Assembly (NCBI GenBank): GCA_934229625.1
Contig: CAKQDU010000010.1
Span: 1-52,876 of the forward strand
Direction of reading: 5' to 3'
DNA from: an uncultured Alphaproteobacteria bacterium
GTDB taxonomy: Bacteria; Pseudomonadota; Alphaproteobacteria; RF32; CAG-239
DNA length: 52,876 nt
The notes under the pieces were generated by a model. That model ran no database searches. It worked only from the letters and a program-made list of their open reading frames with translations, and was not told where the DNA came from. This document shows positions 24,446 to 32,873 of this stretch, piece after piece. The number at the start of each line of letters is the position of its first letter. Position 1 is the first letter of the stretch. The position numbers were made by a program, and so were the translations under genes.

Positions 24446-24481
24446 TTAAAAAAAACTTCCGAAAGTTATCGGAAGTTTTTA
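24446..24481 (-). terminator. Terminator of the 24508 gene
   Basis: ACTTCCG and CGGAAGT, extended by A-T pairs, followed by eight T on the minus strand. It could also act on the plus strand. Confidence 0.85.
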
Positions 24482-24507
24482 AACTTGAATTGCGGAAATT
24501 AAATTTT

Positions 24508-24708
24508 TTAATCTTCACGGTTAATGCCTTGCATTGCCAACAAAGCATTCATTCTGTCGCGGTTAGCTTCTTCACGTGAGTATTCTTTGCCTTGTTCTTT
24601 AGCGATTTTTCTTTCATTATCAACAGTTGCAGCGGCCACATCATGAATATTTTTCTTAGCTTCTACCTGAGCCTTTTTTTCTAAGATACGTTTTGTTGCA
24701 TTGGTCAT
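24508..24708 (-). CDS. Small charged helical protein, 66 aa
   Basis: Starts MTNATKRILEKKAQ. AGGAG is 7 nt before the ATG at 24708, so a longer reading that begins upstream was rejected. The protein is very hydrophilic, rich in Lys, Glu, Ala and Asn, and should be almost wholly alpha-helical (KKNIHDVAAATVDNERKIAK, EEANRDRMNALLAMQG). I recognise no family. A clear binding site and a strong terminator make it a likely real gene. Confidence 0.65.
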   Translation of the reverse strand: MTNATKRILEKKAQVEAKKNIHDVAAATVDNERKIAKEQGKEYSREEANRDRMNALLAMQGINRED

Positions 24709-24796
24709 GTTATTTCTCCTAAAATATTTGTTCTGAACACAAAATAACATTTTTTAGATATTTTGTCAACTTTCTTTATAAAAAAACATTTCAGGC

Positions 24797-24836
24797 AAAA
24801 AGAAACCGCCATTTTTTTTTACAAAAAATAGCGGTT
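24797..24836 (-). terminator. Terminator of the 24850 gene
   Basis: AACCGC and GCGGTT, with inner A-T pairing, then TTCTTTTT on the minus strand. Confidence 0.75.
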
Positions 24837-24849
24837 AATTGTTTACAGT

Positions 24850-25179
24850 TTATTTTGCCATAGCGCGCAGCATCTTCTGACGATTACGGAAACGACATTT
24901 TTTTGAAATGCCGAGACCAACAGACTCTGCGTGAGCAAATGCGTCAAGTCGTACCTGTGTGAGAGCTTCATCAAGAGAGTAACCACGGTCAGTATAGAAC
25001 TTAATGTCTACCTTCTGTGCTTCCTTGACCTTATTCTTAAGACCATCCCCATAGAGGCGAGCAGCTTTTGTACCAAGTGCTTTCTCCTCAGGTGTCAATG
25101 GACGATCCAAAGACTTTAAAGCGTTCAACACGATAGAAGCGTTCTCAACTGTAACTGTAGCGAAAGTATTCTGTACCAT
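24850..25179 (-). CDS. Hypothetical protein, 109 aa
   Basis: Unrecognised soluble protein. It is predominantly helical, with a basic C-terminal tail (KKCRFRNRQKMLRAMAK) that could bind nucleic acid. The middle reads FYTDRGYSLDEALTQVRLDA. No Shine-Dalgarno sequence is visible before the ATG (only AATTTCTTATTATT). Codon choice looks different from neighbours, with more AAC, GTC and CGT codons, which may mean high expression or foreign origin. A terminator follows. Confidence 0.5.
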   Translation of the reverse strand: MVQNTFATVTVENASIVLNALKSLDRPLTPEEKALGTKAARLYGDGLKNKVKEAQKVDIKFYTDRGYSLDEALTQVRLDAFAHAESVGLGISKKCRFRNRQKMLRAMAK

Positions 25180-25281
25180 AATAATAAGAAATTTAATTTA
25201 TAATAATTTGAATTACATTTAAACTTATATCATTTTTATATATTTTTGTCAACACCGCTTTATTAACTTTCTAAAAAAATG

Positions 25282-25309
25282 TTGTATTTACGGCGATGTC
25301 TGCTAATAT
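25282..25309 (+). promoter_or_regulatory. Likely promoter of lpxI
   Basis: TTGTAT (25282-25287) and TAATAT (25304-25309), 16 nt apart. If used, transcription would begin near 25316, after the first in-frame ATG at 25296, and so supports the start at 25341. Confidence 0.45.
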
Positions 25310-25340
25310 TGCAGTAAATATCAATAACAGAGCTGTTAAA

Positions 25341-26180
25341 ATGGAAAAAACACAAAAAAAATTAGGAATTATTGCCGGCGGCACCGGACTGCCGAAAATG
25401 CTGATAGACCATTGCTTGGACACCGGTAGGGAGTTTTATGTGCTGGCAATAGAAGGTAACGCCGACAAGGCGGCTTTTACTCCGCTTATTCCGCATAAAT
25501 GGATTCGCATCGGACAAGCCGGAACCGGTTTTAAGACTTTTGCCGATGAGGGGGTGGAAGAAGTTGTGATGATTGGCACAATACATCGCCCGACCCTGTC
25601 AGAGTTGGTTCCGGATTTGCGTACGGCGGCTTTTTTTGCTAAAATCGGGATGAAAGCTTTGGGCGACGATGGTATTTTGCGCGCTTTGATTAAAGAAATT
25701 GAAGCCGAAAATATGCGTGTTGTCGGTATTCATGAAGTTATGCCGGAATTGTTGGCGCAAGAGGGCGTTTTGACTAAGCATAAACCGGATAAGCAGGCCG
25801 AAGCCGATATTGAACGCGGCGTGGAAGTCGGCTTGGCTTTGGGCAGATTAGATGTCGGACAGTCGGTAATTGTTCAGCAAGGTCTTGTTTTGGGTGTTGA
25901 AGGTATTGAGGGAACAGATGAGCTGGTGCGCCGCTGCGGTGCCTATCAGCGCAAAGGCGCGGCCGGAATTTTGGTTAAACTGCGCAAGCCGCAGCAGGAT
26001 TTGCGTATAGATTTGCCGGCTGTCGGCACGCGGACGATTGAAAATCTGCATAAAGCCGGTTTTCGCGGTTTGGCCGTTCATGCCGGAAATGCTCTTATGG
26101 TGGAGGCTGAAGAAGTTATCAAATTAGCCGATAAATACGGAATGTTTATAAAAGGGATTGTCCCTGAGGAGAAAAAATAA
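25341..26180 (+). CDS. lpxI: UDP-2,3-diacylglucosamine pyrophosphatase LpxI
   Basis: A 279-residue enzyme that hydrolyses UDP-2,3-diacylglucosamine to lipid X in lipid A synthesis. It is the alphaproteobacterial alternative to LpxH (DUF1009). N-terminal KLGIIAGGTGLPKMLI and the block MKALGDDGILRALIKEIE followed by RVVGIHEVMPELLA are characteristic. An ATG at 25296 is also in frame, but the promoter position and family start favour 25341. Its stop overlaps the lpxB start (TAATG). LpxB uses its product. Confidence 0.92.
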   Translation: MEKTQKKLGIIAGGTGLPKMLIDHCLDTGREFYVLAIEGNADKAAFTPLIPHKWIRIGQAGTGFKTFADEGVEEVVMIGTIHRPTLSELVPDLRTAAFFAKIGMKALGDDGILRALIKEIEAENMRVVGIHEVMPELLAQEGVLTKHKPDKQAEADIERGVEVGLALGRLDVGQSVIVQQGLVLGVEGIEGTDELVRRCGAYQRKGAAGILVKLRKPQQDLRIDLPAVGTRTIENLHKAGFRGLAVHAGNALMVEAEEVIKLADKYGMFIKGIVPEEKK

Positions 26181-27334
26181 TGAAATATTATCTGATTGCC
26201 GGAGAACCATCTGGAGATTCTTTGGGCGCTCGTTTAATTCAGGCCTTACGACGCAAGGATAAAAATGCCGAATTTTACGGAGTCGGAGGTGAAAGTATGC
26301 AGGCTGAGGGGGTAAAATCTTTATTTAATATCAGCGATTTAGCTATTATGGGATTAGCCGAGGTGATTCCCAGTATTCCACGGGTATTGAAACGTATTAA
26401 CGAAACCGTTTCAGATATTCAAAGAGTGCGCCCTGATGCGGTAATAACTATAGACAGCTGGAGTTTTTCTGCTCGCGTGCATAAAAAATTGCGCCAGCTT
26501 AAATTAAATATTCCGCAGGTACACTATGTGGCGCCGCAGGTTTGGGCGTGGAAAAAGAAACGCGCCCGCACTATGCATAAATATATTGATTTGCTGCTGA
26601 CTTTGTTTCCGCAGGAGCCAAAATATTTTACTCCATATAATTTGGCAACTGAATTTGTCGGTCATCCGGTTATTGAAAGTGAAGTTGTCAACGGAGTTAA
26701 AGGAGATTTCAAAAAACGTCATCATATTCCGGAAGAAAACCGTCTGTTGCTGGTGCTTCCGGGGTCTCGTCATAATGAGGTAGAACGCTTGCTGCCAACG
26801 TTTTTAGAAGTTGTAAAGCAGCTGCATGAACGATATAACGATTTTTCTTTTGTGATTCCGACAGTCAGCACAGTTGCCGCGCAGGTTAAGGATATGGTAA
26901 AACAATCCGGTTTGCCGATAGAAATTGTTGAGGGAACAAAAGAACGTCACGACGCTTTCAAGAGCGGCGATGTGGCGATTGCAGCGTCAGGTACGGTGGC
27001 GCTGGAATTGGCGATTGTCGATGTTCCGCACATTATTGCCTATAAAGTACCTAAGCTGACCGAATGGCTGGCGCGTCACTTTATTCATATTCAGTTTGTG
27101 AATTTAAGCAATATTCTGCTGGGTAAAGAAGTTGTTCCGGAATTGCTGCAGGAGGATTGCTCTGTAGAGAAAATTATGTATTATGTAGAGCAGTTTATTA
27201 AACATAAGCCGGTTTATAATCAGCAAATGGATGGTTTTGAAAAGGTGCGTAAATTGCTTGGTATGGGGCAGCAGACGCCAAGTGACAATGCTGCCGAAGC
27301 AATTATAAGGGCCGTAAAAAATTATAAAAAATGA
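26180..27334 (+). CDS. lpxB: Lipid-A-disaccharide synthase
   Basis: A 384-residue GT19 glycosyltransferase that joins UDP-diacylglucosamine and lipid X. Family blocks: IAGEPSGDSLGARLI at the start, FYGVGGESMQAEGV, the catalytic region ISDLAIMGLAEVIPSI, YVAPQVWAWKKKRA and VLPGSRHNEVERLLP, and the late ASGTVALELAI. It is a peripheral membrane enzyme. It is translationally coupled to lpxI and overlaps the next gene by ATGA. Its presence means the organism makes LPS or lipid A. Confidence 0.96.
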   Translation: MKYYLIAGEPSGDSLGARLIQALRRKDKNAEFYGVGGESMQAEGVKSLFNISDLAIMGLAEVIPSIPRVLKRINETVSDIQRVRPDAVITIDSWSFSARVHKKLRQLKLNIPQVHYVAPQVWAWKKKRARTMHKYIDLLLTLFPQEPKYFTPYNLATEFVGHPVIESEVVNGVKGDFKKRHHIPEENRLLLVLPGSRHNEVERLLPTFLEVVKQLHERYNDFSFVIPTVSTVAAQVKDMVKQSGLPIEIVEGTKERHDAFKSGDVAIAASGTVALELAIVDVPHIIAYKVPKLTEWLARHFIHIQFVNLSNILLGKEVVPELLQEDCSVEKIMYYVEQFIKHKPVYNQQMDGFEKVRKLLGMGQQTPSDNAAEAIIRAVKNYKK

Positions 27335-29367
27335 TAATTTTCCGCAAAATATCTGCAGAAATAAAGGAAAGTTTTTTTGCCGAACAAGGCCGCTGGCTGA
27401 TATGGACGCCGTTTTTGTTTGGTTTTGGGATAGCCTTGTATTTTGCTTTGCCGTTTGAGCCGAACTATTGGTATAGTTTGGGTGTTTTGGAGGCAACTTT
27501 ATTTCTGTTTTATTTGCTGCGCAACAAAGAATTGCATCTGTTTTTTACGGCGATTCTTTTAATTGAATTCGGATTTATGAATATTCAGCTGCAAACAATA
27601 TTAAAAAGCCGAAAAGTTGCGTTTACTCCGGAATTTACGGATTATATCAAGGGACGAATTTCTGAAATTTCTTTTAATGAAAAAGGGCGTAAGCGCCTGC
27701 TTTTATATAACGTTGAAAACTTTGAAAAGCCCCTTGCCGGCAAATATCGTGTTACGGTAACCGACAGAAAAAATAATGATTTAGAAACAGGACAATGCGT
27801 AGAGCTGGTCGGTACGCTTTTTCCGCCTTCACCGATGCCGGTGCTAAATGGTTTTCAGTTAGATAGAAAATATTTTTATGAGGAAATAAGCGGCATCGGC
27901 TATGCTAACAGTTCAATATTTGTGATTGATTGTGAACAGAAACAAACTTCGTCTTTTCGGGTTCGTCTCAACAAAATCCGGCAGCAAATTACGGAAGATA
28001 TTGCAAAAATTTTACCGCCGGACAAAGCCGGTATTGTGGATGCGGTGTTGATTGGTGAAAAGAGCCTTACACCAAAGCAAATAACAAATAATTACCGCGA
28101 TTCGGGACTTGCGCATTTTTTGTCGGTATCCGGATTGCATATGGGCGCGATTGCCGGTTTAGTGTTTTTTGCTCTAAGATTTTTTATGGCATTGTTTTCC
28201 GGCATGGCGTTGCGATATGACATAAAAAAATTGGCGGCATTCGGAGCGATTTTTTTCAGCGCGCTCTATTTGCTGGTTTCTGGAATGGCGGTGCCGGCAG
28301 AACGTGCGTTTATTATGACAGCGGTGGTGCTGTTGGGAGTTATTTTTAACCGGCAGGCTATTTCTATGCGAATGGTTTGTTTTGCCGGAATCGTTTTGTT
28401 GATAATTTCTCCGCAGGCTTTGATTTCTATCAGTTTTCAGATGTCGTTTGCTGCGGTTGTCGCTCTGATAGCTTTTTATGAAAAATATGCGAAGAAATTT
28501 GCAATATGGTCGGCTAATCGAGGAATTTTCAGCAAGATTTTTTTCTATTTGGCTGGGATTGTGATTTGTGATTTTGTGGCGAGTTTGGCGACAATGCCGT
28601 TTGCGATTTATCATTTTCATCGTGTTTCGGTCTATACAAGTCTTGCCAATTTGCTTGCCGGTCCGCTGATTGGTTTGATTTTGATGCCGCTGATTTTGCT
28701 TTGTTTAGTCGCTTTGCCGTTGGGATTAGCTTTGTATCCGTTGAAAGCGCTGGGATATGGTGTTGGATGGCTCAATAAAATTACGGAGTTTGTCGCTGCA
28801 TTGCCGCACAGCGTGGCGTATGTGGATTCGCTGCCGTTTTGGGGATTCGCGCTTATTGTCTGCGGCGGCTGGTGGCTGTGCGTTTGGCAAAGAAAATGGC
28901 GCTTGTGGGGAGTGCTGCCGATTTTGATTGGAGTTGGCTCAATGTTTTTCTGCTCGCAGCCGGATATGGTTTTTGCGCCCAAAGGCGAGGGGATTGCTCT
29001 GCGCGATAAAAATGGAGAAATGCTGCTTATGCCCATAAAAACGGACAGATTTGTAATTTCTGTTTGGCGCGAAAATTTGCATTTGAAAGAGTTGAACAAG
29101 GAGCAAAAAAAAGAATTGAAAGAAATTTTCGCCGGCAGCAAAACAGATTTTGATAATATTGCCCTAAAATGCGATGCGGAAAAATGTGTTTATCTGGATT
29201 CGATAGAGTTTTCAAAGCAAGGTGACATCAAAATAAACGGGAAAAATATTGACAATAGCGCCGGAGGGTATATTTTTAAGCAAAATAAAACAAAAATAGA
29301 GCCGTTGCAGCCGCGTGATGTCTGTCGTCTGTGGCGCGGTTGTGAAAAACAGGAAAGGAATAAATAA
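27331..29367 (+). CDS. ComEC/Rec2-family membrane protein, without C-terminal hydrolase domain
   Basis: A 678-residue polytopic protein. The N-terminal helices and soluble OB-like region (about 60-230) precede the Competence domain, recognised by DKAGIVDAVLIGEKSLT and DSGLAHFLSVSGLHMGAIAG (about 235-290) and many helices to about 545. ComEC forms the inner-membrane DNA channel in transformation. The usual C-terminal metallo-beta-lactamase-like domain with its HxHxDH motif is absent; only about 130 residues follow the last helices. Overlap with lpxB suggests cotranscription, a common arrangement that need not mean a functional link. Competence with these pilins is possible but unproven. Confidence 0.85.
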   Translation: MIIFRKISAEIKESFFAEQGRWLIWTPFLFGFGIALYFALPFEPNYWYSLGVLEATLFLFYLLRNKELHLFFTAILLIEFGFMNIQLQTILKSRKVAFTPEFTDYIKGRISEISFNEKGRKRLLLYNVENFEKPLAGKYRVTVTDRKNNDLETGQCVELVGTLFPPSPMPVLNGFQLDRKYFYEEISGIGYANSSIFVIDCEQKQTSSFRVRLNKIRQQITEDIAKILPPDKAGIVDAVLIGEKSLTPKQITNNYRDSGLAHFLSVSGLHMGAIAGLVFFALRFFMALFSGMALRYDIKKLAAFGAIFFSALYLLVSGMAVPAERAFIMTAVVLLGVIFNRQAISMRMVCFAGIVLLIISPQALISISFQMSFAAVVALIAFYEKYAKKFAIWSANRGIFSKIFFYLAGIVICDFVASLATMPFAIYHFHRVSVYTSLANLLAGPLIGLILMPLILLCLVALPLGLALYPLKALGYGVGWLNKITEFVAALPHSVAYVDSLPFWGFALIVCGGWWLCVWQRKWRLWGVLPILIGVGSMFFCSQPDMVFAPKGEGIALRDKNGEMLLMPIKTDRFVISVWRENLHLKELNKEQKKELKEIFAGSKTDFDNIALKCDAEKCVYLDSIEFSKQGDIKINGKNIDNSAGGYIFKQNKTKIEPLQPRDVCRLWRGCEKQERNK

Positions 29368-30155
29368 TGACCGAAACAGTTGAAAAAACTGAAAATGAAA
29401 AGAATCTGCTGACTGCGTTTGTGGCCGGTTTCAAAAATATGTTTGATTTCAAAACTCGTGCCAGTAAATATGACTATTGGGCGTTTGTGTTTGCCAATAT
29501 TCTGTTTAGTTTGATTTTGCTTGTTGCCGGAATGCTTTTGTCGCCGTTATTCCCTATAATGGCACTGTATGGAGGTATAATTATATACTATGCGTATTCA
29601 ATAGTGGAGACCATTGCGGTATTGGCTTTGACCGTGCGTCGTTTGCACGATACTAATCACAGCGGTCAGCTTTTATGGCTGCCTGTTATATTCGGTTTTT
29701 GTATGATATTGGGCATAGTGCTTGATACAAAATTACAAGCCGTAGTTTTTGGGACGGCTCTGATGGCTGCTTCCGGTATTGTTTTTTTAGGTGTTATCGT
29801 ATGGCTGCTCATCTTATATTTGCGTAAAGGTCATGCTGAAGAAAACAGATTTGGTAAGCCGGTTGAAGAAAATCAAAAATATGACAAATTTGCCAATATT
29901 TACATTATTTTATATATTTTGATAAGTGTTGTAGCTGGTGTTGCTAATTATATATCAGATAACAATAGCAAAAACGTGGATGCTATATATGCAGTTTCTA
30001 GTGAAACTTCTGCCGATACTGTCGATGTAAATACGGATTCTAATGCCGACACTGATACTGATACAGATACTGATGCTCAAGAGCCGACAGCTGCAGAGCC
30101 GGCAGAGTCTGAAACGGAAACTCCAAATGTTCCGATGCATGAAAGTGCAGAATAA
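29367..30155 (+). CDS. DUF805 membrane protein with acidic tail
   Basis: A 262-residue protein. The DUF805 domain is recognised by FKTRASKYDYWAFVFAN near the N-terminus and TVRRLHDTNHSGQLLWL after two helices. There are about five membrane segments. The C-terminal 60 residues are low complexity and acidic (NADTDTDTDTDAQEPTAAEP), encoded by a GATAC(T/A) tandem stretch around 30047-30077 that could change length by slippage in 6-nt steps. The function of DUF805 is unknown. Its stop precedes tRNA-Gly by about 55 nt. Confidence 0.85.
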   Translation: MTETVEKTENEKNLLTAFVAGFKNMFDFKTRASKYDYWAFVFANILFSLILLVAGMLLSPLFPIMALYGGIIIYYAYSIVETIAVLALTVRRLHDTNHSGQLLWLPVIFGFCMILGIVLDTKLQAVVFGTALMAASGIVFLGVIVWLLILYLRKGHAEENRFGKPVEENQKYDKFANIYIILYILISVVAGVANYISDNNSKNVDAIYAVSSETSADTVDVNTDSNADTDTDTDTDAQEPTAAEPAESETETPNVPMHESAE

Positions 30156-30210
30156 TAAAAAAATGCTTGCAAATGGCGTGGTTTTACGTTTTAATGCAGG
30201 CATTGCTTTT

Positions 30211-30284
30211 GCAGATGTAATTCAATGGTAGAATAGAAGCTTCCCAAGCTTATAACGGGGGTTCGATTCCCCTCATCTGCTCCA
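30211..30284 (+). tRNA. tRNA-Gly (anticodon CCC)
   Basis: Cloverleaf: acceptor GCAGATG/CATCTGC, D stem ATTC/GAAT, anticodon stem GAAGC with GCTTA (the outermost pair is G-A), loop TTCCCAA giving anticodon CCC, T stem and loop GGGGG TTCGATT CCCCT, discriminator T and encoded CCA. It is followed at once by a terminator. Its 3' end is repeated twice downstream. Confidence 0.92.
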
Positions 30285-30324
30285 AAAAAACAAAGACACC
30301 CGATAGGGTGCTTTTTGTTTTTTA
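30284..30324 (+). terminator. Terminator of tRNA-Gly
   Basis: CACCC-GATA-GGGTG (30297-30310), extended by AAAAAACAAA with TTTTTGTTTTTT. Near-identical hairpins recur in each downstream repeat unit, near 30490 and 30683. Confidence 0.88.
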
Positions 30325-30715
30325 TATAGAGGGGAATCGAACCCTGAGAGGGCTTAGGAAAAATAAAATCTCCGGTGGAGATTTTTTTGACGTAAGGCGC
30401 AGATTGCCAAAGAGCAAGCAAGCGATAGCGAAACGCGGCGATTTGCAGCAATCAAGTTTTCCCCTCATCTGCTCCAAAAAAACAAAGGCACCTGATAAGG
30501 TGCTTTTTGTTTTTTTATATAGAGGGGAATCGAACCCTGAGAGGGCTTGAGGAAAAACATCTATCCGGTGGATAGATGTTTGCCGAAAAGGCGCAGATTG
30601 CCAAAGAGCAAGCAAGCGGCAGCGAAACGCGGCGATTTGCAGCAATCAAGTTTTCCCCTCATCTGCTCCAAAAAAACAAAGGCACCCGATAGGGTGCTTT
30701 TTGTTTTTTATATAT
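30285..30715 (+). repeat. Tandem repeat array derived from the tRNA-Gly 3' end (unit about 193 bp)
   Basis: Units 30285-30476 and 30477-30670 plus a partial third unit to 30715. Each has the terminator hairpin, a reverse complement of the tRNA T arm (GAGGGGAATCGAACCC at 30329-30344 and 30522-30537), a variable hairpin with loop GGT, a conserved block with GCGCAGATTGCCAAAGAGC, and a direct copy of the tRNA end (CCCCTCATCTGCTCCA). The variable hairpin is AAAATCTCC/GGAGATTTT in the first unit and AACATCTATCC/GGATAGATGTT in the second, so both arms changed together. There is no gene here. Long antisense readings across it are tRNA shadows. Confidence 0.85.
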
Positions 30716-30741
30716 TCAATTTTTTCAGACAAAACAAAAAG

Positions 30742-30914
30742 TGTGTAAAAATAACGGTCGTTTTTTTTACACACAAAATAACGTTTTTGGAAATGTTACA
30801 GAATTGTTAAAAAAATGCGAAAAGATAAATATTTATTGCAAAAATGCGCTTAATCTGATATGCTAAATTTACCATGAAAAAGTGTGTAAAAAAAACGACC
30901 GTTATTTTTACACA
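30742..30914. promoter_or_regulatory. Candidate invertible promoter flanked by 33-bp inverted repeats
   Basis: The 33 nt at 30742-30774 are the exact reverse complement of 30882-30914, with 107 bp between. Each repeat is itself a near-palindrome (TGTGTAAAAA and TTTTTACACA around an asymmetric core, AACGGTCGTT). The enclosed segment contains TTGCAA (30836-30841), 17 nt, TATGCT (30859-30864) pointing toward the gene at 30950. This is the layout of phase-variable promoters that invert between inverted repeats. No recombinase lies next to it. Confidence 0.6.
30836..30864 (+). promoter_or_regulatory. Promoter inside the inverted-repeat segment
   Basis: TTGCAA and TATGCT with 17-nt spacing. A transcript would start near 30871, pass through the right repeat and reach the AAGGAGG ahead of the gene at 30950. 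Confidence 0.55.
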
Positions 30915-30949
30915 AGTGGCGTAAGAACAATATTAAAGGAGGCTTTACG

Positions 30950-32857
30950 ATGAGAAAAGACTATCAAAAGGCTGCACGAGGCAGTATATATGCCATAGCA
31001 GTAATGATAGCAGGTATGTGTTTTAGCGCGTCACCGGCGCAAAGCTCGACCTGCTTTTTACCGTCCGGCAATTGTGTGACCAGTAAAATTGATACCAAGC
31101 AAGACGGCGGAAACGAAACAATAGAATATTGTAACGGATTTGATATCAGCGAATCTAAATATAATAAAAAATATAATAACACCAGCTGTTTTAGTTGTAC
31201 TTCTTGCACCAGGACGTCAGGCGGAACATTCTATAAATGTGAGACCGTAAACGATACGAAATGGTATGACGACTATAACGTTTGCTGCACCGATGGCACA
31301 AAATATGATAAGGATGACGGAAAGTGTTGTGCAGGCGGAAAATGTGACCATCCTTGTTCTGGAGGCAAGCAATGGAGTCCAACGCTTAAGGACTGTGTTT
31401 GCCCGAGCAACGTTGAAACCGATGGCAAGGGCAACTGCTGCGCTTCTGGTCAGGTGCTGGATGAAAACAAAAATTGTACAACACCATGCACAATGAATGA
31501 TTGCGGTTCTTATCCATATACCACCGACCCTGGAAACTCGGAAAAATGCAATCTCGGTTGCAATAAAGGCACGCGCTATAAATGCAAATCCGGCTACACC
31601 TATTCCGGCGGAAAATGCGTGGAGCAATGCGCAGCCAGCGGTTATACTTTGACAAGCGCCAAAAACGAGAATTGCTACTCTTGTACGCCTTGCCAGTATG
31701 ACACTTCTAAGTATAAATGCACAGAAAATGTTCAGAGCAACTATCAGCTGGTAAACGGCGTATGCTCTAAAAAAACTACAGAATGTACCTACACATATTT
31801 TGAAGCTACCCAAAGCAACACTTGTGGAACTACCGGTAATTTGGATAGAAACGAGTCCTGCAAAACTAGTACTTGTTGCTTTAAGAGTCTGTCCAAAGTT
31901 GAATCTATTGATAGAGGCTCCGGCTCACCTTCAGTTATGCCTATTTATAACAAAATCAGCAACAAATCTGATTCTTGTGTGAGAAATGGAACAACCTATT
32001 ATGAGACATTGTGCCCAGGTACGCCGGAAGGTCGATGCCCATCAAGCAAAACTTTTACACCGAACGGCTGTGTAAGCAGCGGTTATAATCATGGTTATGA
32101 GGTAAAAGGCACAAGATGGGGAACCTGTGGCTGTGATACGACAAGTGGACAATATGATACTGCAGATGCTTGTCGTAAAGCAACAGGAAAAGGTTGTACA
32201 TCTGTGAACTCCTGCTACAGAACTTGTGAATCACAAGGTTACTTCTCAACAGAAAAAGCATGTAAAGAAAATCTGCCTAGCGGATACAAATGTGCATCTC
32301 CTGGTAGTGCAGGCAATTCAAACTGCTATACTCGTTATCAACCTGGATTTGCTATCCGTTATGCAAGTACTCCAAAGAGAACTTGGAACTGCTCTCCTAA
32401 TGGCGGAGGCGCTTCAATACAACAAAGATTCAGTGCTTGGCTGGCAAAAGTTACAGTATCAAACGGTGTTCATCAGCCGGGGACTTATGCCGAGGCTTTG
32501 GATGGTATAGCTTATGGGGAATTATCTGACAATGAACATCGTTATGAAGCCGGAACATATTTTGTTTGTACTTCAAACGGAGGTGCATATTCTACAGCAG
32601 TTGTTGGTATAAGAAAAACCGTAGTGCAATATACCAGAAGCGCAAACGAAGCAGACCCATCGAGACTCGTTTGCTTTGCTGATACAATATCTTCTCAATT
32701 AGGCAACACGGAATGTCAAAAGTCTACAGCCTGGGGGGCAGGATATAGCTGCAGGGAAGTAACCTTTAATGAAGGTGGATTATACTTAGTAGCCATCTAT
32801 GGAGATAATGGTTATCTCGGAACTACAACCAATAAGTATAATTGCCACAACCAATAA
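30950..32857 (+). CDS. Secreted cysteine-rich protein, 635 aa
   Basis: A signal peptide (hydrophobic stretch about residues 12-26, IYAIAVMIAGMCFSA, likely cut after SPAQS) precedes a protein with about 55 cysteines. Residues 30-330 hold short Cys modules such as FSCTSCTRT, CCTDGTKYDKDDGKCC and CVCPSNVETDGKGNCC, resembling EGF-like or variant-surface-protein repeats. Residues 400-635 are less cysteine-dense and may form a separate domain. AAGGAGG precedes the ATG. It is preceded by the candidate invertible promoter. Folding would need periplasmic oxidation, for which the DsbA-like protein at 5989 is a candidate. I recognise no named family. Surface exposure is inference. Confidence 0.8.
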   Translation: MRKDYQKAARGSIYAIAVMIAGMCFSASPAQSSTCFLPSGNCVTSKIDTKQDGGNETIEYCNGFDISESKYNKKYNNTSCFSCTSCTRTSGGTFYKCETVNDTKWYDDYNVCCTDGTKYDKDDGKCCAGGKCDHPCSGGKQWSPTLKDCVCPSNVETDGKGNCCASGQVLDENKNCTTPCTMNDCGSYPYTTDPGNSEKCNLGCNKGTRYKCKSGYTYSGGKCVEQCAASGYTLTSAKNENCYSCTPCQYDTSKYKCTENVQSNYQLVNGVCSKKTTECTYTYFEATQSNTCGTTGNLDRNESCKTSTCCFKSLSKVESIDRGSGSPSVMPIYNKISNKSDSCVRNGTTYYETLCPGTPEGRCPSSKTFTPNGCVSSGYNHGYEVKGTRWGTCGCDTTSGQYDTADACRKATGKGCTSVNSCYRTCESQGYFSTEKACKENLPSGYKCASPGSAGNSNCYTRYQPGFAIRYASTPKRTWNCSPNGGGASIQQRFSAWLAKVTVSNGVHQPGTYAEALDGIAYGELSDNEHRYEAGTYFVCTSNGGAYSTAVVGIRKTVVQYTRSANEADPSRLVCFADTISSQLGNTECQKSTAWGAGYSCREVTFNEGGLYLVAIYGDNGYLGTTTNKYNCHNQ

Positions 32858-32873
32858 ACAATCCGATTATTTT

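Noticed and set aside
24508..24750. Longer 80-residue version of the small charged protein
   Set aside because: The clear AGGAG lies before the internal ATG at 24708, within the supposed extension.
30191..30451. Antisense open frame with GADEGNRTPV over the tRNA
   Set aside because: It is the well-known false translation of a tRNA complement; the repeat array copies it.
30285..30670. Possible CRISPR array (regular direct repeats)
   Set aside because: The unit is about 193 bp and nearly identical throughout, with tRNA-derived sequence and no short repeat-spacer pattern or cas genes.
31217..31813. 198-residue antisense open frame opposite the cysteine-rich gene
   Set aside because: It is rich in Ala, Ile and Phe as a complement of Cys and Lys codons, and has no start signals.
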